The notes under the pieces are model-generated. The model did not search any database, had not been told where the DNA came from, and saw only the letters and a list, made by a program, of their open reading frames with translations. The translations under genes and the position numbers were made by a program. From positions 1 through 64,000 of the forward strand of contig JAFQOO010000003.1 of assembly GCA_017403145.1 (NCBI GenBank): a stretch of 64,000 nt of DNA. The letters are read 5' to 3'. Positions 7,474-15,892 of the stretch are shown piece after piece; within the stretch, counting starts at the first letter, position 1; each line of letters opens with the position of its first letter. The stretch is from Clostridia bacterium (GTDB lineage Bacteria; Bacillota; Clostridia; Christensenellales; DTU072).

Positions 7474-8337
7474 ATGAAAAATATAACGATTTTAGATATG
7501 CGCGTTGTCCCCGGCGACAGCGCCTACTTGGTTTATACCGATAATACCGCTATACTGTACGATAGCGGATTTGCTTTTACGGGCTATGCTCTTGCTAGCA
7601 AAATAAAGGAAACTTTAGGCTCGCGCGAGCTAGATTATATCTTTTTAACACATTCCCATTACGACCATTGTTTGGGCTCGGCATACGTTAAAAAGACCTA
7701 TCCTAACGCAAAAGTTGTTGCAGGTGTTCATACCGCCGAGGTATTTGCGCGCCCCCACGCTATAGCGAAAATGAAGGAGTTGGATAATGCGCACGCTCGT
7801 CATTACGAAATAGGGGAATACGAGTTTCTTGGCGATAGTCTAAAAGTCGACGTGGTTGTCAACGATGGTGATATCATAAAGGCGGGCGACCTTGTATTCA
7901 AGGTACTTGCTTTCCCCGGACACACCAAATGCTCCATAGGTTTTTACGAGGTAAGCGAAAAGCTTTTGCTTTCTTCGGAAACTCTTGGCATATATCACGG
8001 TAGTGGTATTCTCCCCATCAGTTTGACGAGCTTTAACGATACGTTAAACTCCATTGCGAAGTTAAAGACATTGGATATAGAGCATCTTTTGGTGCCACAT
8101 TTAGGTCAAATCGATAGGGAAGCCACGAAGCATTATTTGAGCATAGTGGATAGTGAGTTTCAAAAGGCGAAAGAGCTTATAATATCCTCGTTGAAAGCAG
8201 GCGTTGATAGAGAAGAAATCATAAAGGAATTTGGGCGCACTTTTGCAGGTGGGGAAATCCAAGATATATATCCGCCCGATGCTTCACGTCTCAATACCAG
8301 CCTTATGATAGACTTAATAAAAAGAGAGTTTTTATAA
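7474..8337 (+). CDS. Metallo-beta-lactamase fold hydrolase
   Basis: The 287-residue protein has the metal-binding motif HSHYDH (about residues 60-65), a further His in FPGHTKCS and a late His in LLVPHLG, which are the ligands of a dinuclear MBL hydrolase. The substrate is unknown; the fold serves thioesters, lactones and phosphodiesters. It follows the transporter genes by 4 nt without a clear Shine-Dalgarno and is probably the last gene of this unit, since a strong terminator follows. Confidence 0.82.
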   Translation: MKNITILDMRVVPGDSAYLVYTDNTAILYDSGFAFTGYALASKIKETLGSRELDYIFLTHSHYDHCLGSAYVKKTYPNAKVVAGVHTAEVFARPHAIAKMKELDNAHARHYEIGEYEFLGDSLKVDVVVNDGDIIKAGDLVFKVLAFPGHTKCSIGFYEVSEKLLLSSETLGIYHGSGILPISLTSFNDTLNSIAKLKTLDIEHLLVPHLGQIDREATKHYLSIVDSEFQKAKELIISSLKAGVDREEIIKEFGRTFAGGEIQDIYPPDASRLNTSLMIDLIKREFL

Positions 8338-8345
8338 TAAAATAA

Positions 8346-8376
8346 TACCCGATATTGCTATCGGGTATCTTTTTTG
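8346..8376 (+). terminator. Intrinsic terminator after the MBL gene
   Basis: ATACCCGATA and TATCGGGTAT pair around TTGC and are followed by CTTTTTT. Confidence 0.88.
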
Positions 8377-8387
8377 TTGAACGTATT

Positions 8388-8936
8388 TTATAGTAGCTTT
8401 CCGTCAAAGTCTATCTCGTAGTAGGTGTCCTCAAAATCGTAAAGGCAAATTCTATCCTCTTTTATTTCAAACGAAGACTTGTCTCCGTGCGCTACGAAGG
8501 CATCGTTTCCGCGAAAGCTCCATTGCTTTTCAAGGCGGGAATTGAGCATAGTTATTTCGTATTCTCCGTGAATTATAAAACCATCGTTAAAATTATAGAT
8601 AGAGTAGTTATCGCTAGCGGTATCTAGCTCGGCATAGCGTACCATTTTACCGCTAGTGATATCTATTTGTGTGATTACTTGGTTTTGCATTATCGTCAAT
8701 ATATCACCGCATAACGTAGCAATATCATCGCTAGAACAAACGGGGCTATTGCTAACAAGAGCAATTTTGTACTCCTTGTAGAACAAATCTACCGCGATAG
8801 AGTGCGCGTATGAACCGCTACGAGTAAGATTAAATGGGTTAAACTCTATATCGTAGGGGCGGTTATCTTTCGAGCCGACAGCATAGGTGTCGTCTAACTC
8901 TATTTTAATTGTGCAAAGTTCACTTTGTAATATCAT
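8388..8936 (-). CDS. Hypothetical protein, beta-strand-rich
   Basis: The 182-residue soluble protein has no signal peptide and no family I can name. The alternating hydrophobic and polar strands and short phrases such as LYDFEDTYYEIDFDGKLL suggest an all-beta or partial propeller-like fold. It is the last gene of a minus-strand set (unknown, AEC transporter, this one), 24 nt after the transporter, and has no clear ribosome binding site. Its open frame and its fit within the cluster support a real gene. Confidence 0.6.
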   Translation of the reverse strand: MILQSELCTIKIELDDTYAVGSKDNRPYDIEFNPFNLTRSGSYAHSIAVDLFYKEYKIALVSNSPVCSSDDIATLCGDILTIMQNQVITQIDITSGKMVRYAELDTASDNYSIYNFNDGFIIHGEYEITMLNSRLEKQWSFRGNDAFVAHGDKSSFEIKEDRICLYDFEDTYYEIDFDGKLL

Positions 8937-8960
8937 AATTGTTTTCTATATGCTTCGAAT

Positions 8961-9920
8961 TTATGCCATTAGCATTATGCAAATGGGTATGGTTACGCAC
9001 GATAGTACCGTTGATATCATTACCTCTTTTGCGGCAAGTCCGGTGTCTTTGTTTGCCATTGATACGAACATCATAGTGTTGTTTGCAATAGGCATTGCAG
9101 AAAGTGCAACGAGATTTAGTCTTATGGGCTCGATATCCATAAAGGTGGACATAAGGAGCATAACGACCAAGCCAAGCACGGGATAAAGTATAAGCTTGAT
9201 ACCGGTCGCAATATAAGTACGATAATCTAGGAATAGCTCCTTCATATTCATTTCGGCAAGCTTTATGCCTAACAAGGTCATCGATAGAGGACCAACAGCG
9301 TTTGCGAATAGACTAAATACGTTGGCGATGCCGGTTAGGTTAAAGCGTTGGAAATTGATGTTGAATATAAATAGGGGTAGTGCAATTATAAAAGAAAGGG
9401 TGGGCGGGTTAAAGAACGCCTTTTTTAGGCTGATGAACTTTTTATCGCCGGTAATAGCATAGTTACCTACAGTCCAACCTAGTAGATTGAATATTACGCA
9501 AGAGCAAGATGCGTATAGTATAAGCTCGTGTCTGCCGGGAGCAAGCAGTTGCAAGAAGGGTATACACATATAACTAAGGTTACCAAACGCGCCACCATAA
9601 CTAATTATGCCTTTTGAGTCTGCATCGAGCTTTTTGATGGGGTGGCAAATAAGCTTACCAATATATAGAATTGCAAGCTCGGTTACCGCGGTAAATAGGA
9701 ATATAGCAAGCATATTCCAGAGGATATCCATAGTAAAATCGGTGTTAAGGAAGGAGTTTACCGTTACGAAAGGTTGCAAAATATAAAGAAGGGTTACCGA
9801 TAAAAATTTTACCGCTTCTTCTTTGTTTATCATTTTGAGCTTGGCTACTATAAAGCCGGGTATTGCCATTACAATAAGTAGAGCAACACTTTCCAAACTA
9901 GTTAAAAACAGTTGTCCCAT
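8961..9920 (-). CDS. AEC (auxin efflux carrier) family transporter
   Basis: The 319-residue protein has about ten hydrophobic helices in two similar halves and starts directly with a membrane helix. The mid-protein polar stretch and the conserved CIPFLQLL and LAEMNMKELFLDYRTYI regions fit the AEC/membrane transport family (malate, other organic acids). The substrate is not determinable. The start ATG overlaps the upstream stop as TGATG. Confidence 0.82.
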   Translation of the reverse strand: MGQLFLTSLESVALLIVMAIPGFIVAKLKMINKEEAVKFLSVTLLYILQPFVTVNSFLNTDFTMDILWNMLAIFLFTAVTELAILYIGKLICHPIKKLDADSKGIISYGGAFGNLSYMCIPFLQLLAPGRHELILYASCSCVIFNLLGWTVGNYAITGDKKFISLKKAFFNPPTLSFIIALPLFIFNINFQRFNLTGIANVFSLFANAVGPLSMTLLGIKLAEMNMKELFLDYRTYIATGIKLILYPVLGLVVMLLMSTFMDIEPIRLNLVALSAMPIANNTMMFVSMANKDTGLAAKEVMISTVLSCVTIPICIMLMA

Positions 9921-10648
9921 CAGTCAATTACTCCGTAGTTAATAAGTATTGTTTCGACCTCTTTTAGTTCCCTATAAACACACTTGCGGTTACCTAAAGC
10001 ATATTTTATTCCCAACCAATTCAATTTGATTAGAAGGGGATTTTGTAGCTCGGTTACGTACATTAGTCCCTTTACCATAGTGATAAAATCTTTGCGTTCA
10101 GCTGGGGTAAAACCATTGTCGCTTATTATTCCGTCAATAACAAGACGGAGCCAATAATCGCATTCTTCCCTAGCTTTATCGTTAAAGGGCTTTTCTTCAA
10201 GGTCGGCTATGGTTGTGGAGGAATAGGTATCTTCTTCACCAACGTAAACGGACTTGAAGGCTTCGCTAAAGGGCTTTATTACTTGTTCGCAAAATGCTAG
10301 ATAGCTATCGTGGCTGGCTTCGGCGGGATAGAACTTTCTTACGAATTCGATAATAGAGAGGTCCTTTCTATCGAACTCCAAAAGAAGTCCCACGACAAGT
10401 GCTATAACGTGGCGTTTGTTCATAGGTAAACGGAAGCTTACTCCGTTTTCGTCGTTGACGATAGCCTTGTTGAACTCTTGTCTATAATCTGCGGTCTTAG
10501 TAGCGTCCGCAAGCACTTCCATATAGGAGTTATCACTCGCAAGAGTCTTCAAAAACTCCGATATGGCTTTATCGACGATAATCAATCTTGATGAATAAAA
10601 AGCATTGATTGCATCGCTAAACTTTTGTAAATTTTTCTCGTTTGCCAT
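9920..10648 (-). CDS. Hypothetical cytoplasmic protein
   Basis: The 242-residue, mostly helical and acidic protein has no membrane segment and no recognisable motif. The ending around CVYRELKEVETILINYG looks helical. It is the first gene before the AEC transporter and overlaps it by one base, so a joint role is likely but unknown. It is transcribed away from the Crp/Fnr-type regulator gene, and the shared intergenic region could allow common control. Confidence 0.65.
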   Translation of the reverse strand: MANEKNLQKFSDAINAFYSSRLIIVDKAISEFLKTLASDNSYMEVLADATKTADYRQEFNKAIVNDENGVSFRLPMNKRHVIALVVGLLLEFDRKDLSIIEFVRKFYPAEASHDSYLAFCEQVIKPFSEAFKSVYVGEEDTYSSTTIADLEEKPFNDKAREECDYWLRLVIDGIISDNGFTPAERKDFITMVKGLMYVTELQNPLLIKLNWLGIKYALGNRKCVYRELKEVETILINYGVID

Positions 10649-10708
10649 TGTGCTATCACTAGTCCTTATATTACTATAAATATAATAACATAAAAATTAT
10701 AAAAAGTC

Positions 10709-10737
10709 TTGCAAAAGAGTGCTATTCATTGTATAAT
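10709..10737 (+). promoter_or_regulatory. Sigma-A promoter of the Crp/Fnr-type gene
   Basis: TTGCAA (10709-10714), 17 nt, TATAAT (10732-10737). Transcription should begin near 10744, at the edge of the inverted repeat at 10747. Confidence 0.75.
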
Positions 10738-10746
10738 AATTTTAAC

Positions 10747-10768
10747 GTTTGTAGCCTTAGATACAAAC
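10747..10768. promoter_or_regulatory. Probable Crp/Fnr-type operator, 22-bp inverted repeat
   Basis: GTTTGTA and TACAAAC are perfect 7-bp arms separated by 8 bp, the size and symmetry expected for a Crp/Fnr dimer site. It lies just downstream of the start point of the regulator's own gene, a position that suggests negative autoregulation. Confidence 0.6.
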
Positions 10769-10796
10769 AAAAAATAGGCACTTCGAGGTGGTATTT

Positions 10797-11492
10797 ATGA
10801 ATATTTTCAAACTGCTAAAAAAGAATAAGTTATTCTATAACTTTGAAGACAAGGAAATCAATAAGATTTTTGATTGCTTGCACGGACACATCAATAAATA
10901 TAGCAGAGGTAGAGTGGTTGCAGAAATAGGTCAACCCGTTGACGAAATCGGCATTATTTTGAGTGGTGCCGCCGTTAAATTCATAAAAAAACCCAGCGGT
11001 GAGCTAGAAAACTGCGGTGAGCTCTATGCCGGCGATATGTTTGGCGAGGTAGAAGGTTACTCAGGCGACCGCACCTTCAAGAGCTCGGTTGTTATTGCCG
11101 AAGAAGCTACCGTACTATATATATCGGTTGCAACTATCGTTAAACAATGCTCCAACAACTGCCCTTGCCACCAAAAGCTACTAGAAAACACCTTGTCTTG
11201 CTTGGCTGAACGCATTGATACCATCAACAACGATGCTAAATACCTAAAGATTAAGTCTATGCGTGGTAAAATTGCAAAGCTATTCTACGACAAGTATCTT
11301 GCTCAAGGAACCGAAACAATACACCTCGGCTTTAACCGTAACGAGATGGCAGAGTACCTAAACGTATCCCGCCCCTCAATGAGTAGAGAAATGATTGCTA
11401 TGCGCGAAGACGGTATCATCAGCTTTAGAAAGGATGAAATCGTTATTCACAACGTAGACGAACTACAAAGACTCGCTAATATTGCCAGATAA
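10797..11492 (+). CDS. Crp/Fnr family transcriptional regulator
   Basis: The 231-residue protein has an N-terminal cyclic-nucleotide-binding-like beta barrel (about 15-115, with the GDMFGE turn) and a C-terminal winged helix whose recognition segment reads EMAEYLNVSRPSMSRE. CSNNCPCH at the dimer helix is a Cys/His cluster common in clostridial members and could sense redox or metal, though this is unproven. The start is the ATG behind GAGGTGG; the GTG at 10788 lies inside that site. The downstream hydrolase, YfcC carrier and ArgD follow closely and are likely co-regulated. Confidence 0.88.
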   Translation: MNIFKLLKKNKLFYNFEDKEINKIFDCLHGHINKYSRGRVVAEIGQPVDEIGIILSGAAVKFIKKPSGELENCGELYAGDMFGEVEGYSGDRTFKSSVVIAEEATVLYISVATIVKQCSNNCPCHQKLLENTLSCLAERIDTINNDAKYLKIKSMRGKIAKLFYDKYLAQGTETIHLGFNRNEMAEYLNVSRPSMSREMIAMREDGIISFRKDEIVIHNVDELQRLANIAR

Positions 11493-11497
11493 CGATT

Positions 11498-12415
11498 ATG
11501 CCTTGGTGGATTTATTTAATAGTAGGAATTATACTTTTTGTTGCAGTCGCCCTTCGAGTAGGGGCGTACTTCATTTTGAAGAAGCTTTATAAGCCTTCAA
11601 AACGTGATTATGATTTTATTCTTGACTACGAAATCAAAGAAAAGGGTTTCCAAAAACGTTGGTTGGATATCCCGTTTACCCCATATCGTAGAGAATCGCG
11701 CTATGGATATGAGTTGTTTGGAAGGTACTATGAATGTCCTACTCCTTCTAACAAAATTATGCTTTCTATACACGGACACAACTCTTGCGGACTATCGCAA
11801 ATGAAGTATCTGGAGACCTTTTTAAATCTTGGTTACAACGTGTTTATTCCCGACCACAAGAGGAGTGGCTTTAGTGGTGGCGATATAATAACCTTTGGCG
11901 CTACCGAAAAGTACGACCTTATAGATTGGATAGACGTTTTAGAAAAGGATTATCCCGGCAAACGTTTTGCTATATTTGGCGAATCGATGGGAGCCGCGAC
12001 CTCTATGATGGTTGCCGATATGGATAAGCGCGTAGAATATTTAATCGAGTATTGCGGATACGCCGATTTTGAAGGTTTGTTATCCAAGTACATAAAAAAT
12101 AAGACTATTAGAAAACTACTAGAGCCCACGTTTGAAAGTGTTTCTAGATTGTTTTTCAAGATTGAGTTTAAAGAATTCAATGCAGGTAAATCGTTAGCTC
12201 GCGTTAAAAAGCCAACCTTGATTATTCACTCAAAGGCGGATAAGACCGTGGACTTTTACAACTGCCAAAAGTTGAGAGCAATAAAACCCGATGCGAAGGT
12301 GCATATATTTGAGGATAGTATGCACGCGCGCTCAATGGTAAAATATCCCGAAATCTTTACTAAAGTTATTACCGATTTTATCAAGGAAGCGGAAGAAAAA
12401 GTCGGCTTGGAGTAA
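11498..12415 (+). CDS. Alpha/beta hydrolase with N-terminal membrane anchor
   Basis: The 305-residue protein has a membrane helix at about 3-25, then an alpha/beta hydrolase domain with the nucleophile elbow GESMG. The acid is probably Asp in HSKADKTVDF and the base His in DSMHARS. The family includes esterases and peptidase-like hydrolases; the substrate is unknown. It starts 5 nt after the regulator stop with no Shine-Dalgarno, so it is probably translationally coupled. Confidence 0.82.
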   Translation: MPWWIYLIVGIILFVAVALRVGAYFILKKLYKPSKRDYDFILDYEIKEKGFQKRWLDIPFTPYRRESRYGYELFGRYYECPTPSNKIMLSIHGHNSCGLSQMKYLETFLNLGYNVFIPDHKRSGFSGGDIITFGATEKYDLIDWIDVLEKDYPGKRFAIFGESMGAATSMMVADMDKRVEYLIEYCGYADFEGLLSKYIKNKTIRKLLEPTFESVSRLFFKIEFKEFNAGKSLARVKKPTLIIHSKADKTVDFYNCQKLRAIKPDAKVHIFEDSMHARSMVKYPEIFTKVITDFIKEAEEKVGLE

Positions 12416-12418
12416 TAT

Positions 12419-13927
12419 ATGGAGAATACTAACGACGAACTTATCGTAAAGGAGTCCATCGTAGAGGTAGAGACTCCGAACTCAGCGATAAGCAGAGCCA
12501 AATCAATATCAATCAGCCCTAAGGCAGTCATAGTAGGCATAATAGTTGTGCTTACTTTGTTTATTACCGCCTACGTTTTGACTTTCGTGCTAGATAAAGG
12601 CACCTTCCTAAGAGATGCTGATGGTTCCATAATCGTTGGCACCTATCAAGTTGACGAAACGTTAGACGGCATAAAATGGTGGCAATTTTTACTTGCTCCC
12701 TTTATGATTTTGTTACCCTCCACCGAGGGCTCTATGACGGTATGGGCAATACTCTTGTTGCTCCTTATAATCGGTGCTATCTTTACCGCCCTTGACGATA
12801 GCGGTATTTTGGTATATATGGTAGAGTACCTTAATTATAAACTAGGACACAGGAAATATTTGCTACTCACCATTATTACCTTTGCACTAATGTTCCTCGG
12901 AAGCTCGGCGGGTATGTTCGAAGAGCTTATACCCCTCGTTCCCGTTGTCGTTATGCTTTCCTACGCTCTTGGATGGGATGCGCTCGTTGGCCTTGGCGTA
13001 AGCGTGCTTGCACCTTGCTTTGGTTTTTCCGCAGCGGTTGTAAACCCCTTTACCGTTGGCGTTGCTCAAACGATAGGCGGTATTCCAATGTACTCAGGTA
13101 TAGGCTTGCGCGTTCTTACCTTCTTCCTAGCATATGGTATCTTGATGCTATTCATCATACCTTATGCCAAGAAAGTGGAGAAAAATCCCCAAAAATCTAT
13201 GGTTTATGCCCTTGACCTAGAACGTAAAAAGAGCTTTTGCTTCCGCGTTGAGGACTTCAAGGAAGAAAAGGGCAAGAACAAGGCGTTGCTTTGGTTCGGT
13301 TGCTGGATGCTCGCAATAGTATTGCTTGCACTCGTATCCATTGCTGTTCCCGTGCTTGCCGATTATTTGATGTACATTATTCTAGGCATATACGTTATAG
13401 CAGGTATCGGAGCTTGTCTAATGTGTGGAGAGCGCGGTAAAAGGTTGTTCGTTAATCTAGGCAAGGGTATGTTAACTTTGCTTCCCGCTGTTGCACTCAT
13501 CCTAATCGCCGGCGGTATAAGATATATCGTTGAAGAGGGGGATATAATGGATACCATCCTTTATCATATAGTAAATTTGATAGGGGATAAGGGTGGCTTT
13601 GGAACTACCATTTTGATATATCTATTGATATTTGTATTCGAGTTCTTTATCCAATCTGGCTCGGCAAAGGTCTTCCTACTTATGCCTATGGTTTACGATA
13701 TATGTGCAATGGTGGGAATAAATCCCCAAGTGTCGGTATTGGCATTCTGCTTCGCCGATGGCTTTGCAAACGTATTGTTACCCACCAATGCGGGACTACT
13801 ATTGATACTTGGATTGACCACGGTAGACTATGCAAAATGGGTTCGTTGGAGCTTGAAAATCCACCTAGCCCTATTTGTGGCAACTCTTGGCGTACTCGCG
13901 CTTGCGCAGTTCGTCGTTTATGCTTAA
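12419..13927 (+). CDS. YfcC family (C4-dicarboxylate/basic amino acid) carrier
   Basis: The 502-residue integral membrane protein has about twelve hydrophobic segments and the family signature around GSSAGMFEELIPLVPVVVML and VNPFTVGVAQTIGG, with a second repeat near FADGFANVLLPTNAGLLL. YfcC proteins belong to the ion transporter superfamily together with arginine/ornithine and dicarboxylate carriers. The ArgD gene immediately downstream favours arginine, ornithine or a related substrate; this is inference from context. GGAG lies 8 nt before the ATG. Confidence 0.83.
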   Translation: MENTNDELIVKESIVEVETPNSAISRAKSISISPKAVIVGIIVVLTLFITAYVLTFVLDKGTFLRDADGSIIVGTYQVDETLDGIKWWQFLLAPFMILLPSTEGSMTVWAILLLLLIIGAIFTALDDSGILVYMVEYLNYKLGHRKYLLLTIITFALMFLGSSAGMFEELIPLVPVVVMLSYALGWDALVGLGVSVLAPCFGFSAAVVNPFTVGVAQTIGGIPMYSGIGLRVLTFFLAYGILMLFIIPYAKKVEKNPQKSMVYALDLERKKSFCFRVEDFKEEKGKNKALLWFGCWMLAIVLLALVSIAVPVLADYLMYIILGIYVIAGIGACLMCGERGKRLFVNLGKGMLTLLPAVALILIAGGIRYIVEEGDIMDTILYHIVNLIGDKGGFGTTILIYLLIFVFEFFIQSGSAKVFLLMPMVYDICAMVGINPQVSVLAFCFADGFANVLLPTNAGLLLILGLTTVDYAKWVRWSLKIHLALFVATLGVLALAQFVVYA

Positions 13928-13939
13928 AGGAGATATAAA

Positions 13940-15139
13940 ATGACTAAATTCGAGGAAATCAAAGCTCGTGATAAAGAGTATTTTATGAACACTTATGCAC
14001 CCGTTGACGTTGCTTTCGAAAGCGGTAACGGTTGCTATTTGACCGATACGGAAGGCAATACCTATCTTGATTTTTTGGGCGGTATTGCGGTAAACGCACT
14101 TGGCTATAACCACCCTGTATTTGTAAACGCTATTTGCGAGCAAGCAAAAAAAGTAAGCATAGTATCCAACTATTTCTATAACGAAACTCGTGGACTAATG
14201 GCAGAGCAACTAGTTAAAGGAACCAACCTTAAAAAGGCGTTCTTTGGAAACAGTGGCGCCGAAGCTAACGAGTGTGCTATTAAGCTTGCAAGAAAATACT
14301 TTAAAGTAAAGGGTGAGAACCGATTTAAGATTGTAACCGCGGTACAATCATTCCACGGAAGAACTCTTGCTACCGTTACTGCAACGGGACAAGAAAAATA
14401 CAACAAACCCTTTGCTCCATTGCCCGATGGTATTGGTATTTATATCCCCTATAACGACGAAGAAGCTCTACGCAACGTACTTGAAGATAACGAGGTTGCA
14501 GCCATAATGCTAGAGCCTATACAAGGAGAGGGCGGTATAATTCCTGCAAGCGAAAGTTACCTTAAACTTTGTGATAAATTGACCAAAGAAAAGGGCGCCT
14601 TGCTAATACTAGACGAAGTGCAAACCGGTGCCGGAAGAACGGGTAAGTTTTGGGCTTTCGAGCACTATGGTATAAACCCCGACATTATCACTTGTGCTAA
14701 GGGAATTGGCGGTGGGGTTCCCGTATCCGCTTGTTTGGCAACCGAAAAGGTTGCAAAAGCATTTGTGCCCGGCGACCACGGAACAACGTTTGGCGCACAG
14801 CCTTTAGTTACCGCAGTAGGCTATGCAGTATGCTCCAAGATACGTGAAGATGGCTTTATGCAAGATGTTGCAAACAAGGGCGAGCATCTGATGGAAGGGC
14901 TAAAAAATCTTAACGATAATCGTGTCGTAGATGTAAGAGGAAAGGGCTTGATAGTGGGTGCAGAAACGATTAGCGGAGAGTTTGCTAAGGAAGTTTACAA
15001 CCGTATGTTTAAGAAAGGCTTTATACTTAACGTGTGTGGTGGTAAGGTGCTTCGTTTTGTACCTCCGCTAATAATAACCACCGAGCAAATAGACCAAATG
15101 CTAGTGGCTCTAAAAGAAACTCTTAACGAAATTAAGTAA
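13940..15139 (+). CDS. argD: Acetylornithine/ornithine aminotransferase (class III)
   Basis: The 399-residue PLP enzyme of aminotransferase class III has the NSGAEANE phosphate/cofactor region (about 98), ILDEVQTGAGRTG, and the Schiff-base lysine in TCAKGIGGG (about residue 254). The length and sequence are typical of ArgD, which transfers an amino group between N-acetylornithine and 2-oxoglutarate. No other arg biosynthetic gene is near. Next to a YfcC carrier and a Crp/Fnr-type regulator, a role in ornithine/arginine breakdown is equally possible. AAAGGAG precedes the start. Confidence 0.85.
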   Translation: MTKFEEIKARDKEYFMNTYAPVDVAFESGNGCYLTDTEGNTYLDFLGGIAVNALGYNHPVFVNAICEQAKKVSIVSNYFYNETRGLMAEQLVKGTNLKKAFFGNSGAEANECAIKLARKYFKVKGENRFKIVTAVQSFHGRTLATVTATGQEKYNKPFAPLPDGIGIYIPYNDEEALRNVLEDNEVAAIMLEPIQGEGGIIPASESYLKLCDKLTKEKGALLILDEVQTGAGRTGKFWAFEHYGINPDIITCAKGIGGGVPVSACLATEKVAKAFVPGDHGTTFGAQPLVTAVGYAVCSKIREDGFMQDVANKGEHLMEGLKNLNDNRVVDVRGKGLIVGAETISGEFAKEVYNRMFKKGFILNVCGGKVLRFVPPLIITTEQIDQMLVALKETLNEIK

Positions 15140-15143
15140 AAAT

Positions 15144-15174
15144 AAAGTCCCGCTAATTCGGGACTTTTTATTTT
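15144..15174 (+). terminator. Intrinsic terminator after argD
   Basis: AAAGTCCCG and CGGGACTTT pair and are followed by a T-rich tail. Confidence 0.88.
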
Positions 15175-15186
15175 GCTTTGACGCCA

Positions 15187-15774
15187 TCAATTGGTGCGTT
15201 TTCTTATGTTAATCAATCTTACTATTATGGGACTAAGTACAACGTTTACCGCGAGTTCAAGTAGGAAATTTATTCCAACAAGGCCTAGTATCATATATTC
15301 GCCAACGTTCGTAAATCCTGCTGAAAGCCCCCATTCCTTGATTGTGTCAAAGAAGAATAGATAGCATCCAAGTAAGAATACGCCTGTGTTGACGATAGGG
15401 CAAGCGATAGCGGAAAGAATAACTGCGAGGTATACGTTTTTCTTTGAGAACAGCTTATATACAAGTCCTGCAACCAAACCGCATAAAGCTCCTTTGACAA
15501 GTACGGTAATTATGGTGCCGACTGCGTGGATTGCCATAAACGCCATACCATCGGTAAATAATACGACTGCGCCGAATACGAGTCCCAGCCAAGTGCTAAT
15601 TGCAGGTCCGCATATCGCGGCACCAATGACGATAGGTATTAGAACGAGTGAAATGGATGCCGGTCCAAATTTTATGAATTGTCCAAGCAATTGCAGTACG
15701 ATAACTAGTGCGGTTAGTATTGCGCCGAGCGCTATATTTTTAGTTGCTATTCCCTTTCTCTTATCATTTCTCAT
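15187..15774 (-). CDS. ECF transporter substrate-binding (S) component
   Basis: The 195-residue membrane protein has a basic N-terminus followed by the ECF S-component motif ALGAILTALVIVLQLLG and about six helices ending with a basic tail. S components bind a vitamin or metal and share the EcfA1A2T energising module, which is not in this window. No riboswitch precedes it, so the substrate is unknown. The -10 box is only 6 nt from the ATG, leaving no room for a ribosome binding site. Confidence 0.82.
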   Translation of the reverse strand: MRNDKRKGIATKNIALGAILTALVIVLQLLGQFIKFGPASISLVLIPIVIGAAICGPAISTWLGLVFGAVVLFTDGMAFMAIHAVGTIITVLVKGALCGLVAGLVYKLFSKKNVYLAVILSAIACPIVNTGVFLLGCYLFFFDTIKEWGLSAGFTNVGEYMILGLVGINFLLELAVNVVLSPIIVRLINIRKRTN

Positions 15775-15780
15775 AACTAT

Positions 15781-15809
15781 ATTTTAACCCTTAACGAAAA
15801 TTATTTCAA
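15781..15809 (-). promoter_or_regulatory. Promoter giving a leaderless ECF S mRNA
   Basis: Minus strand TTGAAA (15809-15804), 17 nt, TAAAAT (15786-15781), then 6 nt to the ATG at 15774. The expected +1 is the A of the start codon. Confidence 0.68.
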
Positions 15810-15834
15810 GTGGTTTAAACTCGTTAGCATCGTA

Positions 15835-15870
15835 TACAAAAAAGAAAGCACCGCCTAGTGCTTTCTTTCC
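15835..15870 (-). terminator. Intrinsic terminator after uxaC
   Basis: On the minus strand, AAAGAAAGCAC and GTGCTTTCTTT pair around TAGGCG, followed by TTTTGT. It ends the uronate isomerase transcript and separates it from the ECF S gene. Confidence 0.85.
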
Positions 15871-15892
15871 TATTATGTAAATAGATATTATT

